Counted from the first letter of the stretch, positions 35,723 to 44,876 are shown. The stretch: 64,000 nucleotides of DNA from Egibacteraceae bacterium (GCA_030447925.1 JAUJNX010000004.1:274296-338295); one strand, 5' to 3'. Notes: generated by a model not told the origin, from the letters alone. Translations and numbers: made by a program.

Positions 35723-36889
35723 TCAACGGCGGGCCATGCCCACGCCCTGGGCGCGCTGGTAGTGCTTGCCCTCGGTCTGCAGCGCCGGCGCGACCATGAC
35801 CTCGGCGCGCTGGAACTCCTTGATGGTGGCGTACCCGGTCGTCGCCATCGACGTGCGCAGGGCACCGAACAGGTTCAGTGTGCCGTCGTTCTCCATCGCC
35901 GGCCCGAGCAGGATCTCGCGCAGGCTGCCGATCTGGGCGACGTCCACCCGCGCGCCGCGCGGCAGGTCGGGGTGGAAGGTGGCCATGCCCCAGTGGTGGC
36001 CGCGGCCCGGCGCCTCCGACGCGCGCGCCAGCGGCGAGCCGAGCATGACCGCGTCGGCCCCGCAGGCGATCGACTTGGCGATGTCCCCGCCGGTGCGCAT
36101 GCCGCCGTCGGCGATGATGTGGACGTAGCGGCCGGTCTCCTCCAGGTGCCGGCTGCGCGCGCCCGCCGCGTCGGCGATCGCGGTCGCCTGCGGGACGCCG
36201 ATGCCCAGGACCCCCCGCGAGGTGCAGGCGTTGCCGGGGCCGACGCCGACGAGGATGCCCGCGGCCCCGGTGCGCATGAGGTGCAGCGCCGTGGCGTAGC
36301 TGGCGCAGCCGCCCACGATCACGGGGATGTCGTAGCGGGCGATGAACTCCTTGAGGTTCAGGGGCTCCGAGCGCGTGGAGAGGTGCTCGGCGGACACGAC
36401 CGTGCCCTGGATGACCAGGACGTCGAGGCCCGCGTCCAGCGCCAGCGCGTGCCAGCGCTCGACCTTCTGCGGGGTGAGGCTGGCCGCGACGGTGACGCCC
36501 GCGGCCTTGAGCTCCGCGATGCGCGCCCCGATCAGCTCCGGCTGGACGGGCTGCTTGTAGATCTCCTGCATCCGGGCGGTGGCGACCTCCGACGCGAGGC
36601 CGGCGATCTCCTCCAGCAGCGGCTCGGGGTCGTCGTAGCGGGTCCACAGCCCCTCGAGGTTGAGGACGCCCAGCCCGCCGAGGCGGCCCAGCTCGATCGC
36701 GGTGCGCGGGGACACGACGCTGTCCATCGCCGACCCGAGCAGCGGCAGGTCGAACCCGTAGGCGTCGATCTGCCAGCTGACGTCGATGTCCTCCGGGTCG
36801 CGGGTCCGCCGCGACGGCACGATGGCGATGTCGTCGAACCCGTAGGCCCGACGGCCGCTCTTCCCGATCCCGATCTCGACCTCGGCCAC
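35723..36889 (-). CDS. guaB3: GuaB3-family IMP dehydrogenase-related protein
   Basis: 388 residues from GTG 36889 (GGAGG 8 nt upstream). A TIM barrel: RRAYGFDDIAIVPSRRTRDPEDIDVSW, GLGVLNLEGLWTRY, the loop GVGPGNACTSRGVLGIG with the Cys typical of the family, and IIADGGMRTGGDIAKSIACGADAVMLGSPLA. It lacks the CBS pair of GuaB. The GuaB3 branch is mainly actinobacterial and its exact purine role is less certain than GuaB. In operon with two Ser/Thr kinases downstream. Confidence 0.9.
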   Translation of the reverse strand: MAEVEIGIGKSGRRAYGFDDIAIVPSRRTRDPEDIDVSWQIDAYGFDLPLLGSAMDSVVSPRTAIELGRLGGLGVLNLEGLWTRYDDPEPLLEEIAGLASEVATARMQEIYKQPVQPELIGARIAELKAAGVTVAASLTPQKVERWHALALDAGLDVLVIQGTVVSAEHLSTRSEPLNLKEFIARYDIPVIVGGCASYATALHLMRTGAAGILVGVGPGNACTSRGVLGIGVPQATAIADAAGARSRHLEETGRYVHIIADGGMRTGGDIAKSIACGADAVMLGSPLARASEAPGRGHHWGMATFHPDLPRGARVDVAQIGSLREILLGPAMENDGTLNLFGALRTSMATTGYATIKEFQRAEVMVAPALQTEGKHYQRAQGVGMARR

Positions 36890-37049
36890 GCTGCCGACCT
36901 CCAACCCCGGTCCCTGGTCCAACCCCGGATAGGCGAAAGCCTCCCGGCTGGTATGCCCGTGCGCGCGGTGCGCGTGCCGGGACGGCTGGGAGGGATGTCC
37001 ACACCGTAGCGCACACCACCCTGGAATCCGTCCTATCCTGCGGGCGGTC

Positions 37050-37613
37050 ATGAGCGACGCAGAGGACTTCGGCGACTACGACGACGAGGACGCCCACCCG
37101 ATCCCGCTGGATCGGCGGGAGGCGGCCTCGGTCAAGCGCGACCTCGAGGATCTCTCGGCCTTCCGGCGGATCTTCGAGCCCGAGGGCATCAAGGGGGTCA
37201 GCCTCTACTGCCAGGACTGCCTGGAGGAGCACTTCTACGGCTGGGACATGCTGGAGAACAACCTCCGGGCCCTGCTGGAGTCGGGCGAGACCCCGGTCCA
37301 CGAACCCGCCTACGACCCCCGGCCCGACGAGTACGTGGACTGGGAGTACGCGCAGGGCTACCTGGACGGCATCGCCGACGCGGGCGGGCCGCCGCTGACG
37401 CGCCTGTCGGCCGTCGGTGACGCCTGCCCGTTCTGCGGCGAGGCGCTGCCCGACCACGGCGAGCAGGCGGTCTACTGCCCGGCGTGCGGCACGGGGCTCG
37501 CGCCCGCGCGCATGGCCCGCGCGCTGCTCAAGCGCGGCTGGGCGACGCGCGAGGTCGAGGACCTGCTGCGCTCCGCCCGCGTCCCCCCGATGCGCGGGCT
37601 GCCGGCCGACTAG
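37050..37613 (+). CDS. DUF5319-like protein with C-terminal zinc ribbon
   Basis: 187 residues. The acidic N-terminus and the block GVSLYCQDCLEEHFYGWDMLENNLRALLE match the actinobacterial DUF5319 type (CxxC and a YxWD segment). The C-terminal half adds a CPFCGEALPDHGEQAVYCPACG zinc ribbon and a basic helix (ARALLKRGWATREVEDLL). It is soluble and possibly nucleic-acid associated; function unknown. TATCCT (37034-37039) precedes the ATG by 10 nt with no SD. Its TAG shares CTAG with the convergent gene's stop. Confidence 0.72.
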   Translation: MSDAEDFGDYDDEDAHPIPLDRREAASVKRDLEDLSAFRRIFEPEGIKGVSLYCQDCLEEHFYGWDMLENNLRALLESGETPVHEPAYDPRPDEYVDWEYAQGYLDGIADAGGPPLTRLSAVGDACPFCGEALPDHGEQAVYCPACGTGLAPARMARALLKRGWATREVEDLLRSARVPPMRGLPAD

Positions 37614-38080
37614 CGGCGCGTCGTGCGCGGGCGCCGGGCGCGCAGGCCGCGGTGGACGGACAGGGCCAGCGGGATGGCCAGCAGCACGCCGGCGGCCGCG
37701 AGCAGGGCGACCAGGAACCCGAGCAGGCCCGTCGCGGTCCCGGCGGGCTGGGGCTGCGGGACGGCGACGCCGCGGCGGACCGGACGCGACCCGGGCCCGG
37801 GCGTGCGCGTGCTCGTCGGCGACGGGGTGGGGGTCGCCGCCACGTCCCCCGGCAGCGGCGGTGCGGGGCCATCGATCCCGCCGGCGCGCGGGGCGGGCGC
37901 GGGCAGGGCGACCGGCAGGCCGGCCTCCTGGCCCAGGACCTGCGCCAGGGCGCCACCCGCGCCGCGCAGCACCAGCGAGCCGAAGGGCACGAGGACCGCC
38001 ACCACGACGATGATCAGCAGCACGGTGGTCACGGTCGTGTCCACGGCGCCGCGCTCGCCGGCCGTGCGCCCCCGTCCCAT
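37610..38080 (-). CDS. Small membrane protein, unknown function
   Basis: 156 residues with two TM segments (VTTVLLIIVVVAVLVPFGSLVL near residue 17 and GLLGFLVALLAAAGVLLAIPLAL near the end) separated by a ~70-residue Pro/Thr-rich extracytoplasmic stretch (TPTPSPTSTRTPGPGSRP). The C-terminal tail is very basic. No family is recognised. It follows the PP2C gene after a 123-bp gap and ends stop-to-stop with the DUF5319-like gene. Confidence 0.5.
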   Translation of the reverse strand: MGRGRTAGERGAVDTTVTTVLLIIVVVAVLVPFGSLVLRGAGGALAQVLGQEAGLPVALPAPAPRAGGIDGPAPPLPGDVAATPTPSPTSTRTPGPGSRPVRRGVAVPQPQPAGTATGLLGFLVALLAAAGVLLAIPLALSVHRGLRARRPRTTRR

Positions 38081-38203
38081 CGCTGTGCCCCCACCCTCGC
38101 CCCGCGCTCCCGGCCGCAGGATGGCCCAGCCCGCCCGGACCCCGGGGGACCCGGGTCCTGTCCGTCGAGCGCGGCCCCGAGCGTCGCGGGGCGGCGCCGG
38201 ACC

Positions 38204-38932
38204 TCAGGGGTCCAGGACGGCGACGGCGACGTTGTCGCCGGCGCCGTGCTCGCCGGCGGCGGAGACCAGGTCGATGCAGGCCTCGTCGGCGGGGAGGCCC
38301 GCGGTGTGGGCGGCGGCGAGCGCCGCCCAGCGCGGGCCGGCGAAGGTGGTCAGCCCGTCGGACACGGCCACGACCCGGTCGCCGGGGCGCAGGCGGGTGT
38401 CGGCGACGCGCGGCAGCGGGGTGGCGGGGCCCAGGAAGGCGGCCTCGCGGGACACCACCGCCGCGCGGCGCGGGCGCAGGAGGGCCAGGCTCGTGTCGCC
38501 CCAGGTGGCGTGCAGCAGGCGCCCGTCGCGCGCGACGGCCAGGGTCAGCGCGGTGCGGCTGGCGGCGCGCTCGCCCTGCTGTCCGGCCACGGCCGCGGCC
38601 ACCGCCTCGCGTGCGGCGACCAGGACGTCGCGCAGGTCCCCGGGCCCCACCGCGGCCGCGCCCACCAGCGCGGGGGCCGCGGCGACCACCACCTGGGCGG
38701 CGGCGCCGGCCGCGTCGTAGCCGCGGTGGCCGTCCAGCACCGCCACCATCCGCCCGCCGTCGCCGGCCGCGCCCACGACTGCGTCCTCGTTGGCGTCGAC
38801 GTGGGGGTAGCCCTTGGGGTGCAGGCCGCGCGACAGGGCGATCGCCAGCCCGTCGTCGTGGGCGGCGACCCCGATGGCGCCCAGCTCGACCCACGCCGGC
38901 CCGGCCAGCAGCATCACCCAGGGCACGCCCAC
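38204..38932 (-). CDS. PP2C-family protein phosphatase
   Basis: 242 residues. Metal-binding and catalytic blocks: NEDAVVGAAGDGGRMVAVLDGHRGYDAAGAAA (DGHxG), VVAVSDGL and the final GDNVAVAVLD. Compact, no TM, so cytosolic. It would oppose Hanks-type kinases such as the pair at 32403-35696. It follows ugd by 10 bp on the same strand, so it is co-transcribed with UDP-glucuronate synthesis, suggesting phosphorylation control of capsule production (inference). The start GTG 38932 is not certain; an internal ATG lies 6 codons in. Confidence 0.8.
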   Translation of the reverse strand: MGVPWVMLLAGPAWVELGAIGVAAHDDGLAIALSRGLHPKGYPHVDANEDAVVGAAGDGGRMVAVLDGHRGYDAAGAAAQVVVAAAPALVGAAAVGPGDLRDVLVAAREAVAAAVAGQQGERAASRTALTLAVARDGRLLHATWGDTSLALLRPRRAAVVSREAAFLGPATPLPRVADTRLRPGDRVVAVSDGLTTFAGPRWAALAAAHTAGLPADEACIDLVSAAGEHGAGDNVAVAVLDP

Positions 38933-38942
38933 CGGCGCGCCC

Positions 38943-40286
38943 TCAGACCTCCGGTTCCGCGAGCGGCCGCCCGACGCTGGCGACGGTCAGGCCCGCGCGG
39001 CGCAGGGCCTCGGGGTCCCACAGGTTGCGGGCGTCGACCACGACGGGGTACTGCAGCAGCGCCGCGACGCGGTCCGGGGTCAGCTTGCGGTACTCGTCCC
39101 ACTCGGTGCAGACCACCACGGCGTGGGCGCCGTCCAACGCCTCCTCCGCGCTGGCCGCGAAGGTGGCGTCGGGGTAGCGGTCGCGCACGTGGTCCAGGGC
39201 CGCGGGGTCGTGGAGGCGGACGTGGGCGCCCTCGGCGATCAGCCCGTCGATGACGTCGAGCGCCGGTGCGTCGCGGACGTCGTCGGTGTCGGGCTTGAAG
39301 GCCACGCCCAGCACCGCGACCTCCTTGCCGGGCAGGTTCCACATCAGCCGGCGCAGCTGGGCGACCGGCCAGGCCTTGGCCTCGCGGTTGATGCGGTCGG
39401 TCTCGCGCAGGAGCCCGAAGTCGTAGCCCAGCTCCCCGGCGATGTGGATGAACGCCTCGACGTCCTTGGGGAAGCAGGACCCGCCGTAGCCCAGGCCCGC
39501 GTTCAGGAACGACCGGCCGATGCGGGCGTCGTGGCCCATGGCGTCGGCGACGGTCGTGACGTCGGCGCCGGCCAGCTCGCAGATACGCGCGACGGCGTTG
39601 ATGAAGCTGATCTTGGTGGCCAGGAACGCGTTGGAGGCGTGCTTGATGAGCTCCGCGGTGCGCACGTCGGTGGCGACGTAGGGGCAGTCGTGGCGGGCCA
39701 GCAGCGGCTCGTACAGCTCGCGCATGACCTGGTGCCCGCGCGGGGAGTCGGCGCCGACGACCACCCGGTCCGGGCGCAGGGTGTCGGCGACCGCGGTGCC
39801 CTCGCGCAGGAACTCGGGGTTGCTGACGACCTCGTGGCGGATCTCGGGCCCGCCGGAGCGCGCCCGCGCCTGGGCTGCCAGGCGCAGGGCCTGGCGGATG
39901 CGCTCGCCGGTGCGGACGGGGACCGTGGACTTCTCCGCGACGACCAGCGGGTGGTCGGCGTGCGCGGCCACGGTGGCGGCCACCGCCTGGACGTAGGACA
40001 GGTTGGGGCTGCCGTCCTCGCGCCGGGGGGTCCCGACGCAGATGAAGACGACCTCGGCCCCGGCGAGCGCCTCCTGCGGCGACGACGTGAACGTGAGCCG
40101 CCCGGACGCGACCGCCGCGGCGATCAGCTCCGGCAGGCCGGGCTCGACGAAGGGCACGCGGCCGCGCTGGAGGAGCTCGACCTTGGCGAGGTCCTCGTCC
40201 ATCCCGACGACCTCGTGACCGAGGTCCACGAGGCACCCTGCGGTGACCAGCCCGACGTGCCCGGTCCCAATGACGCTGACCTTCAC
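38943..40286 (-). CDS. ugd: UDP-glucose 6-dehydrogenase
   Basis: 447 residues. Oxidises UDP-glucose to UDP-glucuronate with 2 NAD. N-terminal Rossmann VIGTGHVGLVTAGCLVDLGHEV, central NPEFLREGTAV, the catalytic Cys in GYGGSCFPKD, and C-terminal GVAFKPDTDDVRDAPAL. GTG 40286 was chosen over the ATG six bases upstream because GAGGGGG sits 6 nt before the GTG and would abut the ATG. It supplies an acidic sugar to the surrounding polysaccharide genes. Confidence 0.93.
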   Translation of the reverse strand: MKVSVIGTGHVGLVTAGCLVDLGHEVVGMDEDLAKVELLQRGRVPFVEPGLPELIAAAVASGRLTFTSSPQEALAGAEVVFICVGTPRREDGSPNLSYVQAVAATVAAHADHPLVVAEKSTVPVRTGERIRQALRLAAQARARSGGPEIRHEVVSNPEFLREGTAVADTLRPDRVVVGADSPRGHQVMRELYEPLLARHDCPYVATDVRTAELIKHASNAFLATKISFINAVARICELAGADVTTVADAMGHDARIGRSFLNAGLGYGGSCFPKDVEAFIHIAGELGYDFGLLRETDRINREAKAWPVAQLRRLMWNLPGKEVAVLGVAFKPDTDDVRDAPALDVIDGLIAEGAHVRLHDPAALDHVRDRYPDATFAASAEEALDGAHAVVVCTEWDEYRKLTPDRVAALLQYPVVVDARNLWDPEALRRAGLTVASVGRPLAEPEV

Positions 40287-40480
40287 CCGCATCCCCCTCT
40301 ATCAGACGAATCGGGCGCAACGTACCAGCCGCGCCTGTACCACTGCACCCTCCGGACGGGGTCGCCGTCAACTGGCGACGTAGCCGCCGCAACCACGGCC
40401 GCGTTCGTGACGTCTGAGGTGGGCACAGCTCCCCCTCCCGGCACAACAGGGCGAAAAACGAACGTGAGCCTCAAGTCGGC

Positions 40481-40486
40481 CATACT
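40481..40486 (+). promoter_or_regulatory. -10-like CATACT, leaderless start of the second sugar transferase
   Basis: CATACT ends 7 nt before ATG 40494 and no SD is present. It lies in the 207-bp divergent gap between ugd and the transferase gene, which also holds an inverted repeat GTCGCC/GGCGAC around 40361-40379. Confidence 0.4.
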
Positions 40487-40493
40487 GGCCCAG

Positions 40494-41180
40494 ATGACGC
40501 AGAACACCCCAGTTCGCGAGCGGCGAACCCTGCCGGTGGTCCCCACCACGCGCACGATCTACCTGGACGCCCAGCCGGCGACCTGGTACCAGCGCTGGGG
40601 CAAGCCGGCGTTCGATCGCGCCGTGGGCCTGGTCGTCGTGATCGCCCTCGTGCCCCTGTTCCTGCTCGTGGCCCTCGCCGTCCGCGCCACCCTCGGCGCG
40701 CCGGTGCTGTACCGCCAGCGCCGGATCGGGCTGCGCGGCGTCGAGTTCGACATCCTGAAGTTCCGCACGATGCTGCCGGACCGGCGCCGCAGCCGGCAGC
40801 CCTTCGAGGGACCGGACCGCCGCCGCACCCACAAGAGCGACGAGGACCCGCGCCACACGCGGCTCGGCCGGTTCCTGCGGATGTCCAGCCTGGACGAGCT
40901 GCCCCAGTTGTGGAACGTGGTGCGCGGTGACCTCAGCCTGGTGGGCCCGCGGCCCGAGCTGACCGAGATCGTCGAGCGCTACGAGCCCTGGCAGCACGCC
41001 CGCCACGTCGTGAAGCCGGGCGTCACCGGGCTGTGGCAGGTCACCCGCCGCGGCGACGGGCTCATGCACGAGCACGTCGAGGTCGACCTGCGCTACGTGG
41101 AGGACCTGTCGTTCCGCACGGATCTGAAGATCCTCGTCCTCACCCTGCCGGCGGTGCTCGGGCTGCGCCGCGGTTCCTAG
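40494..41180 (+). CDS. Undecaprenyl-phosphate sugar-1-phosphate transferase, second copy
   Basis: 228 residues, the short initiating transferase. One N-terminal TM (AVGLVVVIALVPLFLLVALAV) then APVLYRQRRIGLRG, FDILKFRTMLPDRR, SLDELPQLWNVVRGDLSLVGPRPEL and KPGVTGLWQVTRRG. Starts lipid-linked repeat synthesis for the second locus; the donor sugar cannot be told. Distinct in sequence from the transferase at 10713, so two polymers are likely. ATG 40494 fits a leaderless promoter; GTG 40464 is an alternative. Confidence 0.85.
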   Translation: MTQNTPVRERRTLPVVPTTRTIYLDAQPATWYQRWGKPAFDRAVGLVVVIALVPLFLLVALAVRATLGAPVLYRQRRIGLRGVEFDILKFRTMLPDRRRSRQPFEGPDRRRTHKSDEDPRHTRLGRFLRMSSLDELPQLWNVVRGDLSLVGPRPELTEIVERYEPWQHARHVVKPGVTGLWQVTRRGDGLMHEHVEVDLRYVEDLSFRTDLKILVLTLPAVLGLRRGS

Positions 41181-41268
41181 GACGTTCGGGCAACGGCTTG
41201 AGGAACGGGCGGGACGAGCCGAGACACGAGCACGTGGGGCGCCGCCGCGCCCCCGGGAGGACGTAGTC

Positions 41269-42252
41269 GTGATCATCGTGACGGGTGGGCTGGGGTTCAT
41301 CGGCTCACATGTGGTGGATGCGTACCTGGACCGCGGCCACGAGGTGACCATCGTCGACTCGATGGTCGCGTCGGTGACCGACGGCCGCGAGTTCGACCGG
41401 CCCGGCTGCCGGATCGTGCGCGAGCCCATCGAGGGCTGGCTCGCCGGCGGCGGCTCGTTCGCCGGGGCCGATCGCGTGGTCCACGCCGCGGCCCACGTCG
41501 GGCCCGCCGGGATCCTCAAGCACGCCGGCCGGCTGGGCGCCGACATCGTCGTCGCCACCCGCGCCGTCGTGGAGGCCTGCATCGACGCCGACGTGCCGCT
41601 GTGCACGTTCAGCTCGGCCGAGGTCTACGGCCGCAGCGGGCTGCTGGGCGAGAAGGACGACATCCGCGTCCCGACCGACTACAACGCCCGCATCGAGTAC
41701 GCGATCGCCAAGACCCTGACCGAGGCGATGACGGTGAACAGCGCGCAGCGGGGTCTGCGCGGCATCGTCATCCGCCCGTTCAACGTCGCCGGGTCGCGCC
41801 AGTCCCGGGCGGGCGGGTTCGTCATGCCCACCTTCGTCCAGCAGGCGCTGGCCGGCCGCCCCCTGACGGTGTTCGCCAACGGCTCCCAGGTGCGCGCGTT
41901 CACCGCGGCCTCGGACCTGTCGCGGTTCCTCACCGACCACATGGACGCCGCGCTGGACTCGGCGAACAAGATCTACAACATCGGCAACCCGGCGAACGCG
42001 ACGACCATCTGGGACCTGGCGGTCCGGGTGAAGGAGCTGCTCGGGTCGGACTCCGAGATCGTGCACGCCGACGCGCGCCTGATCCACGGGCCCACCTACG
42101 CCGAGGCCGAGTCGATCGAGAAGGTCCCGGTCCTGGACGCGGCCACCGCGCTGGGCTGGCAGCCGACGACCGACCTCGACACGCTCATCCTCGACACCGC
42201 CCGGTACTACACCGAGCACCGCGACCTGCGAGGGGCCGATGCTCCGCTCTGA
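41269..42252 (+). CDS. NAD-dependent sugar epimerase/dehydratase (extended SDR)
   Basis: 327 residues. N-terminal NAD loop VTGGLGFIGSHVVDAYLDRG, HAAAHVGPAG, catalytic SSAEVYG and YAIAK (YxxxK), and a C-terminal substrate block IRPFNVAGSRQSRAGGFVMPTF. GTG 41269 has GGGAGG 8 nt upstream. It modifies a nucleotide sugar for the locus; which one is not clear. It overlaps the next gene by 14 bp. Confidence 0.85.
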   Translation: MIIVTGGLGFIGSHVVDAYLDRGHEVTIVDSMVASVTDGREFDRPGCRIVREPIEGWLAGGGSFAGADRVVHAAAHVGPAGILKHAGRLGADIVVATRAVVEACIDADVPLCTFSSAEVYGRSGLLGEKDDIRVPTDYNARIEYAIAKTLTEAMTVNSAQRGLRGIVIRPFNVAGSRQSRAGGFVMPTFVQQALAGRPLTVFANGSQVRAFTAASDLSRFLTDHMDAALDSANKIYNIGNPANATTIWDLAVRVKELLGSDSEIVHADARLIHGPTYAEAESIEKVPVLDAATALGWQPTTDLDTLILDTARYYTEHRDLRGADAPL

Positions 42253-42937
42253 CAGCCTGTCGTCCGTCCTGGTCATCGCCCCCCACGCCGACGACGAGGT
42301 CCTCGGCTGCGGGGGGCTGATGGCCAAGCTCGCGCGCAACGGCACGCGCGTCCACGTGATCTACGCGGCCGTGGACGGCTTCCACCACTACGGGCTGGAG
42401 GGCGAGACCACCTACGCCCAGCGCGTCGCGGAGATCGACGACGTCGCCGAGCTGTTCGGCTGCACCTACGAGATCCTCTACGGCGACAAGGGCCTGATCG
42501 AGAAGCTCGACACGGTGCCGCGCCGGGACATGGTCGACGCCTTCGAGGCGGCGATGAACCTGCACCGGCCCGACCTGCTGCTGGTCAACGGCGGCGTCGA
42601 CTACGACCAGGACCACATCGCGGTGTTCCAGGCCGCCTTCGCGGCGGCCCGGCCGATCGCGCCGCAGTTCGGCAAGCACCTCGTGCCCCACGTGCTCACC
42701 TACGAGATGACCAAGCTGAACTGGGCCGCCGAGCCGCTGCCGCGCAGCACCGCCTACGTCGACATCACCGAGCAGATCGAGCTCAAGCGCGAGAGCGTGC
42801 GCCGCTACCCCACCCAGCTGCGTCCCAGCCCGCACATCCGCAGCCTGGAGTCGGTGACCGCCCTCGCCTCGGTCCGCGGCAAGGAGATCGGCGTCGAGTA
42901 CGCCGAGGCGTTCGCGGTCCTGCGCACGATCCTGTAG
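42239..42937 (+). CDS. PIG-L family deacetylase
   Basis: 232 residues. Zinc motif APHADDEVLGCGG at residues 14-26 and a second His block YDQDHIAVFQAAF, as in LmbE/PIG-L enzymes that remove N-acetyl from GlcNAc-linked substrates. ATG 42239 has GAGGGG upstream and overlaps the epimerase end by 14 bp. In a polysaccharide context it probably de-N-acetylates a lipid-linked or nucleotide-linked amino sugar. Confidence 0.85.
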   Translation: MLRSDSLSSVLVIAPHADDEVLGCGGLMAKLARNGTRVHVIYAAVDGFHHYGLEGETTYAQRVAEIDDVAELFGCTYEILYGDKGLIEKLDTVPRRDMVDAFEAAMNLHRPDLLLVNGGVDYDQDHIAVFQAAFAAARPIAPQFGKHLVPHVLTYEMTKLNWAAEPLPRSTAYVDITEQIELKRESVRRYPTQLRPSPHIRSLESVTALASVRGKEIGVEYAEAFAVLRTIL

Positions 42938-42949
42938 CGGCCCTGCGGC

Positions 42950-42970
42950 GGCGCGGGCGATGCCCGCGCC
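42950..42970. terminator. 9-bp stem, 3-base loop between convergent genes
   Basis: GGCGCGGGC (42950-42958) pairs with GCCCGCGCC (42962-42970). It occupies the short gap between the PIG-L stop and the end of the GNAT-like gene and could terminate both transcripts. No T tract. Confidence 0.6.
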
Positions 42971-44085
42971 TCAGCGCTCCCCGGCCGCGGCGCCGGGGGC
43001 CGGGACGGGTGCCGCAGCGCGACGTAGCGCGCGCGGGCCCGCACCGCAGCGCGGCGGGCCACCGGGCCCGCGGGCGTCCCGGCCACCCAGCGGCGGAACA
43101 CCCGCCGGGGCAGGCCGCCCGCCGCGGACACCGCGCCGCCCAGCCCGGGCCGCTCCACCGCGCCGTCGGCGACGGGCAGGCTCGCGGTCGCGAAGCGCGG
43201 CTTGTAGGCCTCGTGGCCGCGGCCGAGGTCCAGCCACGCCGTCCCGCGCGCCGCTTCCGCCTCCGCGGTGCGCAGGAGCAGGTGGTTGCCCGGGGAGTAG
43301 GTCGCCAGCTCCACGTCGTAGGCGGGGAACCAGTGGGTGGCGACCCGCGGCGCCCGCAGCACGAGGTCGATCGCGACGAGCCGGTCGCCCGCGTGCAGGG
43401 TGTGGAGCACGATCTCGCACCAGGGGTCGCGGCGCGCGAGCAGGTCGGCCAGGAGCGCGGCGACCGACCCGTCGCGGAGCACGTCGACCGCGCCGGTGCG
43501 GGCGTACTGCGCGGACTTCCACGCCAGCAGGGTGCGCAGGTCCGCCGGGTCGGCGCCCGCCCGGGTGCGCACCGGGCCCACCTCGCGCTCCAGCTTGCGC
43601 GCCTTGCGAGCGATCTGGCTGACCAGGTTGCTGGACGTCGCCCGGCGCGAGGCCTCGTACGCCGCGTAGCCGTCGCGCAGGTCCAGTCCCCAGGAGTCGT
43701 GGACCCGGTGCTGGTGTCGGGCGAACGGCGCCTGGGACGCGACCAGCGCGTCGAAGCGCCAGGCCGACAGGCGGCACCCGGCCAGCAGCTCGCGGGCGTC
43801 GAAGGTCCAGCCCGGCCGGTGCACCACGCCCTGCCAGTCCGACAGGCCCGCACCCAGCGGTGCGGCGATGCCCAGGCGGCCGCGCTCGAAGGCGAAGAAG
43901 CCCGCGACCTCCCCGGCGTCGCGCAGCACCGCCACGCGCGCCGCGGGCCGCACGCGCCCGACCGCCAGGGCGAACTCCGGGCTCAGGAACGGGTTGGCCA
44001 GCAGGTCGTCGGCGGCCTGGAACGCGTGCCAGCGCGCCAGGTGCGCGGCGGTCAGCTGGGCCGGTCGGAGGACCTGGACATCCAT
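42971..44085 (-). CDS. GNAT-fold CelD/BcsL-like acyltransferase, one frameshift
   Basis: Starts ATG 44085 (MDVQVLRPAQLTAAHLARWHAFQ). Blocks FLSPEFALAVGRVRP, VAGFFAFERGRLGIAAPLGAGLSDWQGVV and YSPGNHLLLRTAEAEAARGTAWLDLGRGHEAYKPRF fit the GNAT family often annotated as cellulose-biosynthesis CelD/BcsL or FemAB-like. It acylates or modifies a glycan or its precursor. The reading frame continues to 42805 antisense to the PIG-L gene, which is implausible; adding one C in the run 43006-43008 ends it at TGA 42971 (1116 nt, 371 residues). Overlaps the deacetylase gene by 34 bp. Confidence 0.68.
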
Positions 44086-44876
44086 GGCTGCACCATCGAC
44101 GGGCGTGGGCCGGGCAGCGGGCGTGGCGAGGACCACGCGGGCTGCGCCGGCGACGGGGGCGGCAGGGCGACCGCGGGCAGGCCGCGTTCCTCCAGGACGT
44201 CGAGCAGCAGGTCGGTGGCCGCGACCGTCGGGGAGCGGTCCGGGTCGGCGCCGGGGGGCAGTGACGCGCCGGGGACCAGCAGGTCCCCGCAGGCGTCGTG
44301 CAGCAGCACGATCGCCCCCGGCTCCAGGTCGCGGGCCACCCGCCCGGCGATGCGCCGGGGGTCGCGCTCGGCCCAGTCCCAGCCCAGCGCCGACCACAGG
44401 ACCTCGGCGATCCCCGCGGCGCGCAGGCGGCGGCGGGCGGCGCGGGTCGTGGAGCCGTGCGGCGGGCGGAAGTGGCGGACGGGCGCGCCGGTGAGGTCGG
44501 CGAGCAGGTCGTGGGTGCGGTCCAGCTGCACGCTGAGCTCCGCCGCCGCCTGGTGCGGCAGCGGGCGGTGGTCCCAGGTGTGCGCCCCGATCGCGTGGCC
44601 CGCCGCGGCGGCGGCGCGCACCAGGTCGGGGTGGCGCTGCGCGGCCGCGCCGCAGACGAAGAACGTGGCCCGCGCCCCGCGGCGGGCCAGCAGGTCCAGC
44701 AGCGCGGGGGTCGTCACCGGGTCGGGCCCGTCGTCGAAGGTCAGCGCGACACCGGCCCGCTCCCCGGGGACGAGGTCCTTGAGCCGGAAGGCCGGGACGG
44801 CCCGCCACCAGGCCGGCGCCTCGGCCCACCGCCGCAGCTGCACGGCCTCCCAGCGCGCCCGCGCCTCGCCCCGCAC
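44052..44876 (-). CDS. Polysaccharide deacetylase (NodB domain)
   Basis: 274 residues. NodB motifs: TFDDGPDP (metal Asp), GAHTWDHRPLP (HxxxH) and FRPPHGSTTRAARRRL, then VLWSALGWDWAERDP and IVLLHDACGD. No signal peptide is seen at the chosen GTG 44876, so it may act inside the cell or the start may lie elsewhere. It removes N- or O-acetyl groups from the locus polymer or precursor. Two bases follow the upstream GT2 stop. Confidence 0.82.
   Translation of the reverse strand: MRGEARARWEAVQLRRWAEAPAWWRAVPAFRLKDLVPGERAGVALTFDDGPDPVTTPALLDLLARRGARATFFVCGAAAQRHPDLVRAAAAAGHAIGAHTWDHRPLPHQAAAELSVQLDRTHDLLADLTGAPVRHFRPPHGSTTRAARRRLRAAGIAEVLWSALGWDWAERDPRRIAGRVARDLEPGAIVLLHDACGDLLVPGASLPPGADPDRSPTVAATDLLLDVLEERGLPAVALPPPSPAQPAWSSPRPLPGPRPSMVQPWMSRSSDRPS

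Noticed and set aside
36890..37049. Possible riboswitch upstream of guaB3 (GGCGAAAGCC and two CCGGGGTTGGA copies)
   Set aside because: The GAAA tetraloop form is on the wrong strand for guaB3, and no known aptamer fold can be drawn; the direct repeats are short.
40361..40379. Inverted repeat GTCGCC/GGCGAC with a TTGACG on the minus strand as ugd promoter
   Set aside because: No -10 hexamer at 16-19 bp from TTGACG; too weak to call a promoter.
42805..42970. Read-through C-terminus of the GNAT-like protein, antisense to the PIG-L gene
   Set aside because: It would place a coding tail over a conserved gene. A single missing C at 43006-43008 explains it and gives a normal stop at 42971 beside a hairpin.
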